Shown here: positions 5,859-8,177 of the stretch, piece by piece
How the letters are laid out: every line of letters begins with the position of its first letter
How positions within the stretch are numbered: position 1 is the first letter of the stretch
Assembly: GCA_964574195.1 (NCBI GenBank)
Contig: CAZNMO010000209.1
Coordinates: 1-8,177 of the forward strand
DNA from: BRH-c25 sp964574195
GTDB taxonomy: Bacteria > Bacillota > Clostridia > Lutisporales > Lutisporaceae
Direction of reading: 5' to 3'
Length of the DNA: 8,177 nt
Program-made: the position numbers and the translations under genes
The notes under the pieces: generated by a model
What the model was told of the DNA's origin: nothing
Databases searched by the model: none
Seen by the model: the letters and a program-made list of their open reading frames with translations, nothing else

Positions 5859-7079
5859 TTAATGATTGTCCATAAGTCTTCTGACTATATCTGTGAATTC
5901 CTTTTCATCAATTATTCTCGGGACCGGGTACCCCGGATTCCCTTCCATGAGGACCCTTTTTACAATTATATGAACATCCTTGTCAGTGATCTCACTGAAG
6001 CCCAGGGGGATGTTCATGGCTGAGTTCATTTCCCTTATACTCCGTATAAAGCCTTCTGCAAGCTGCTTTTCAGTTTCATCCTCACTTCCGGTGCCGGCTA
6101 TACGGGCAAGCCGCGCAAGCTTAGGATAAACACAGCTGCCATAGGCTTCGAGAATATAAGGGAGCACAACTGCGTTTGCGAGTCCGTGGGGTATCCCATA
6201 TAAGCCCCCAAGGGTGTGGGCTATGGCATGGACATACCCGACATATGCCCTGGTAAATGCACAGCCGGCCTTATAGGAGGCCAGGAGCATCCTGCTTCGG
6301 GCTTCAAGATTGCTTCCATCACGGTAAGACTTTTCAAGGTTTTCAAAAATGATCCTTACGGCTTCCTCAGCATTTTTGTCGGTATATATCGTACCGTTCC
6401 TTCCTATGTATGCCTCCACCGCATGGGTCAGAGCATCCATTCCCGTTGTAGCTGTGATATGGGGCGGAAGGCCCAGAGTAAGCTCCGGGTCAAGAACTGC
6501 TAAAAGGGGAATAAGCTTTGGATCCATAATTGCGAATTTTTCATGGGTGTCCGGATCGGTTATCACAGCAGCCAGTGTAGTCTCAGAGCCTGTACCGGCA
6601 GTTGTAGGAACTGCAAAAAGTGGGGGCAGAGGTTTAGCGACTCGAAGCACGCCTTTCATCTGCCTGATGGTCCGACTCCTGTTTGCGGCTCTTGCCGCTG
6701 CGGCCTTTGCACAGTCTATTGGCGAACCGCCTCCAAAGGCAATGATGCCTTGGCATTTATTTTCCAGATACAGACTGCAGGCTTTTTCTACGTTATCGAT
6801 AGTGGGGTTGGGTTGAACCTCGTCATAAATTACAAAGGCTATACCGCAGGCCTCCATTGCTTCAAATAGTCCCGCAAGTATTCCAAGCTTCATCAGTATC
6901 TTGTCGGTTACTATCAGCACCCTTGTGATTCCCCTTCCCTTGACCGCTTCAGGCAGCCTCACAAGGGAGCCGGCTCCGGACAACAGCTCAGGTTCCCTAA
7001 ACCTTAATGATCTTGACAGCAGCCGCATTACAGCCTGCCAAGTCCTGTAGTAAAGCTTTGTAAACTCCCACATCATCAT
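5859..7079 (-). CDS. Iron-containing (group III) alcohol dehydrogenase
   Basis: The 406-residue protein is a complete Fe-ADH that interconverts alcohols and aldehydes with NAD(P)H. The dinucleotide site is GGGSPID at 116-122, followed by PTTAGTGSE at 158-166. Metal ligands fit Asp215 and His219 (GMDALTHAVEAY), His284 (GYVHAIAHTLGG) and His298 (GIPHG), with the conserved His288 nearby. An N-terminal stretch of about 25 residues, basic and aromatic (KLYYRTWQAVMRLLSRSL), precedes the usual REPELLSGAGSL entry; I recall this from one Fe-ADH subfamily. It is the first gene of the minus-strand operon with the AOR-family enzyme and sulfur carrier, which supports coupled alcohol-aldehyde-acid conversion. 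Three consecutive ATGs (7079, 7076, 7073) follow AGGGG at 7084-7088. Spacing favours the second or third, but the difference is only one or two residues. The natural substrate cannot be read from the sequence. Confidence 0.93.
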   Translation of the reverse strand: MMMWEFTKLYYRTWQAVMRLLSRSLRFREPELLSGAGSLVRLPEAVKGRGITRVLIVTDKILMKLGILAGLFEAMEACGIAFVIYDEVQPNPTIDNVEKACSLYLENKCQGIIAFGGGSPIDCAKAAAARAANRSRTIRQMKGVLRVAKPLPPLFAVPTTAGTGSETTLAAVITDPDTHEKFAIMDPKLIPLLAVLDPELTLGLPPHITATTGMDALTHAVEAYIGRNGTIYTDKNAEEAVRIIFENLEKSYRDGSNLEARSRMLLASYKAGCAFTRAYVGYVHAIAHTLGGLYGIPHGLANAVVLPYILEAYGSCVYPKLARLARIAGTGSEDETEKQLAEGFIRSIREMNSAMNIPLGFSEITDKDVHIIVKRVLMEGNPGYPVPRIIDEKEFTDIVRRLMDNH

Positions 7080-7087
7080 AACACCCC

Positions 7088-7116
7088 TTTATATTTTCAT
7101 AGTTATTCACTATAAT
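7088..7116 (+). promoter_or_regulatory. Candidate promoter of the DUF3870 gene
   Basis: TTTATA (7088-7093), a 17-base spacer and a perfect TATAAT (7111-7116) could drive rightward transcription from about 7123. That leaves a leader of about 140 bases. It overlaps the minus-strand promoter candidate, so the two directions may compete. AT-rich background makes chance matches easy. Confidence 0.35.
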
Positions 7117-7142
7117 ATAAATATTGGTATTCCAATTATTAA
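7114..7142 (-). promoter_or_regulatory. Candidate promoter of the alcohol dehydrogenase operon
   Basis: On the minus strand TTAATA (7142-7137), 17 bases, then TATATT (7119-7114) match consensus at four and five of six positions. Transcription would begin near 7107, giving a short leader of about 28 bases. The spacer contains the ATTGG-N4-CCAAT palindrome. Confidence 0.4.
7123..7136. promoter_or_regulatory. Palindrome ATTGGTATTCCAAT, candidate operator
   Basis: Arms ATTGG and CCAAT are separated by TATT. It sits inside the spacer of the leftward promoter candidate and at the predicted start of the rightward one, where a bound repressor could affect both. The shape (TGGT...CCA) loosely recalls GntR/FadR-type sites. 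No regulator gene is in the window, so the assignment is inference. Confidence 0.35.
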
Positions 7143-7248
7143 TCTAATAGTACAATGATAAAAGTCTTCTGCCAAGATACAAATGCAACATATGGAAAAT
7201 TTATGCTGCATGCAGCTGGGTGGGAGGTCTATGATCCATAGCGGAACT

Positions 7249-7254
7249 GGGAGG
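7249..7254 (+). promoter_or_regulatory. Ribosome binding site deciding a TTG start
   Basis: GGGAGG lies seven bases before TTG at 7262. No ATG in the same frame fits: the nearby ATG at 7269 is in a different frame. This supports TTG as the initiation codon of the DUF3870 gene. Confidence 0.7.
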
Positions 7255-7261
7255 ATAAGAA

Positions 7262-7585
7262 TTGATTTATGAAAAAAATACCATATATGTTACCGGCATC
7301 GCCAAGATAAGCGGAAACGATCCTATCTCAGACATATTTGACAGCTTCTTCATCGGCTTGATCCTTGAGAGGGATACCGGAAGGATAATTGACGTTACCT
7401 GCAATATGGTAAGGGATGTTACTTCGGATTTCATCAAATCCTTGCTTTTGGGTTATGATATTGTGAATGATGAGGAGAATGTGACTGATGAAATAAGGGA
7501 CAGGTTTCATGGGATAGCCCAAAAGGCTGTCATTGCAGCCTTCAAGGATGCTCGCAACAGGTATATGATGCTCAAGGGTAATTGA
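7262..7585 (+). CDS. DUF3870 domain protein
   Basis: The 107-residue protein is recognised as DUF3870, a small cytosolic family without known function. Typical blocks are TIYVTGIAKISGNDPI near the N terminus, the FIGLILERDTGRIIDVTCNMV strand-turn-strand segment (residues 30-50), then TSDFIKSLLLGYDI and the C-terminal HGIAQKAVIAAFKDARNRY. The length covers the whole family domain. It starts at TTG behind a good ribosome site. It lies divergently from the alcohol dehydrogenase operon and upstream of a D-glutamate cyclase-like gene in the same direction, separated from it by a terminator. Its stop codon is embedded in the -35 box of a further promoter. There is no signal peptide or membrane segment. 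Confidence 0.85.
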   Translation: MIYEKNTIYVTGIAKISGNDPISDIFDSFFIGLILERDTGRIIDVTCNMVRDVTSDFIKSLLLGYDIVNDEENVTDEIRDRFHGIAQKAVIAAFKDARNRYMMLKGN

Positions 7586-7610
7586 AAAATCCGTAGGAGC
7601 AGTATATAAT
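7582..7610 (+). promoter_or_regulatory. Strong sigma-A promoter overlapping the DUF3870 stop codon
   Basis: TTGAAA (7582-7587), exactly 17 bases, then TATAAT (7605-7610): five of six and six of six matches to consensus. The TGA stop of the DUF3870 gene lies within the -35 box. The predicted start is an A near 7617. Confidence 0.65.
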
Positions 7611-7616
7611 GAATGT

Positions 7617-7717
7617 ATTAGTAAGTTCATAATTATTTTGTTTGCTTGTATGCAGACGGATATCTGCATATAACAGTGAGCAAGATCCAGTTAACAATAG
7701 TTATTCTGGATTTTTTT
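7617..7717 (+). ncRNA. Candidate small RNA or attenuated leader
   Basis: The stretch runs from the start predicted for the consensus-like promoter at 7582-7610 to an intrinsic terminator, about 100 bases. Its first structured element pairs TATGCAGA (7649-7656) with TCTGCATA (7663-7670) around a CGGATA loop. This stem can be extended by a G-U and an A-U pair, and by an outer TTGCT/AGCAA stem (7642-7646 with 7679-7683). The second element is the terminator hairpin. No convincing protein is encoded (only a seven-codon frame from 7611). No known RNA family is recognised. The alternative is a leader of the downstream glutamate cyclase-like gene, ended by attenuation. Confidence 0.4.
7685..7717 (+). 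terminator. Rho-independent terminator
   Basis: ATCCAG (7685-7690) pairs with CTGGAT (7706-7711), and TAAC with GTTA inside it around an AATA loop. A run of T (7711-7717) follows directly, then a second T-rich tract. It ends either the DUF3870 transcript or the small RNA candidate. Confidence 0.8.
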
Positions 7718-7782
7718 GTTTTTTTGGTGTTAAAGGCTGTGTTTTGTAAGCACAATATTTGAAGAATGGGATGTAAACAAGG

Positions 7783-7800
7783 CTTCCCCTCAAGGGGAAG
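7783..7800. repeat. Short perfect inverted repeat CTTCCCCT-CA-AGGGGAAG
   Basis: Eight-base arms surround a two-base CA. It sits 38 bases before the start codon of the glutamate cyclase-like gene. No T run follows, so it is not a standard terminator. It resembles GGCTTCCCC...GGGGAAG palindromes that I recall as dispersed in clostridial genomes. A leader hairpin is the alternative. Confidence 0.45.
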
Positions 7801-7838
7801 GCTACGTCGCATTTTTCTGCAGATATGGAGTTGAGAGA

Positions 7839-8177
7839 ATGGAAGCTGGCTATTATATTCAATTGGAGGAAATAATCCGAAAGAACCTTGAAAAAAGGGG
7901 GATGGACGGGATAAAACTGGAGGGTGAGCTTTACGGAGCCGCTGAAAGTCTTTTTTCAGGGGAAACAGTCATTATTGTATCAGGGTTTGTTATAAGGGAT
8001 GCTATGAAGGGCGAAACGGACGGTCCACTTGGCGCGGTGTCATTGGCAGGAGCCCTTGAAAGGCTGGGAAAGAAGGTAGTACTGCTTACAGATATATACT
8101 CGGGCGACTTTTTTTACTGCTGTCGCAAGCTGAAAGGGCTTTCCTATAATATTGAAATAATATCCGTTACTGGTGAT
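7839..8177 (+). CDS. DUF4392 / D-glutamate cyclase-like protein, 3' end cut by window
   Basis: The frame is open from ATG at 7839 to the right edge (113 codons seen, no stop), so the gene is partial. GGAG at 7827-7830 lies eight bases before the start. The segment VIIVSGFVIRDAMKGETDGPLGAVSLAGAL (about residues 45-74) followed by LGKKVVLLTDIYSG is what I recognise as the start of the DUF4392 domain. That domain is found in mammalian mitochondrial D-glutamate cyclase, which makes 5-oxo-D-proline from D-glutamate. In bacteria the activity is mostly unproven, so the substrate is an inference. The N terminus (LEEIIRKNLEKRGMDGI) is a short helical lead-in. It has no signal peptide and is probably cytosolic. 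It is separated from the DUF3870 gene by a terminator. Confidence 0.82.
   Translation, partial: MEAGYYIQLEEIIRKNLEKRGMDGIKLEGELYGAAESLFSGETVIIVSGFVIRDAMKGETDGPLGAVSLAGALERLGKKVVLLTDIYSGDFFYCCRKLKGLSYNIEIISVTGD

Noticed and set aside
6216..6869. Three overlapping plus-strand frames inside the alcohol dehydrogenase gene
   Set aside because: They overlap each other in different frames and lie antisense to a complete Fe-ADH with all metal ligands.
7611..7634. Seven-codon frame from ATG near the small RNA start
   Set aside because: The AGGAG before it lies upstream of the -10 box and would not be in the predicted transcript; the frame is too short to support.
7328..7669. Minus-strand frame of 113 codons
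   Set aside because: It lies antisense to the DUF3870 gene and its promoter, shows no recognisable family pattern and lacks a good ribosome site.

Overview
The window looks like chromosomal DNA of an anaerobic Clostridia-type bacterium (Bacillota). The evidence is moderate-to-low GC, purine-rich Shine-Dalgarno sites, some TTG starts, a tungsten/molybdenum aldehyde oxidoreductase gene, a C_GCAxxG_C_C redox protein, and a DUF5685/DnaJ pair that I associate from memory with Clostridia. I see no phage, transposase, CRISPR, tRNA or rRNA. No stretch longer than about 250 bases lacks a gene.

Left, plus strand (1-2085): the 3' part of a DUF5685 protein, a J-domain/TPR-like protein with a nine-cysteine tail, and a small six-helix membrane protein. 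The first two overlap and the third follows 18 bases later, so they look like one operon. It ends at a perfect 17-bp hairpin. All three have poorly known functions and make the best candidate here for an uncharacterised conserved module.

Middle, plus strand (2086-3580): a monoacylglycerol-lipase-like alpha/beta hydrolase with an 11-bp hairpin in its leader, then a C_GCAxxG_C_C family redox protein with its own candidate promoter. The convergent boundary at about 3517-3578 is a near-perfect inverted repeat whose core matches a motif I recall as dispersed in many genomes. It probably also terminates transcription.

Minus strand (3590-7079): an operon read right to left, made of an iron-containing alcohol dehydrogenase, an aldehyde:ferredoxin oxidoreductase (AOR) family enzyme, and a MoaD/ThiS-like sulfur carrier ending in Gly-Gly that overlaps the AOR gene. 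Together they could interconvert alcohol, aldehyde and carboxylate, with the sulfur carrier helping to make or service the pterin cofactor.

Right, plus strand (7081-8177): a divergent control region with overlapping candidate promoters around an ATTGG-N4-CCAAT palindrome, then a TTG-started DUF3870 gene. A strong consensus-like promoter sits on the DUF3870 stop codon. It is followed by a structured stretch of about 100 nt ending in an intrinsic terminator, which suggests a small RNA or an attenuated leader. Last comes the 5' part of a DUF4392 (D-glutamate cyclase-like) gene that runs off the right edge.

Functional assignments come from motif recognition by eye. No database search was possible.
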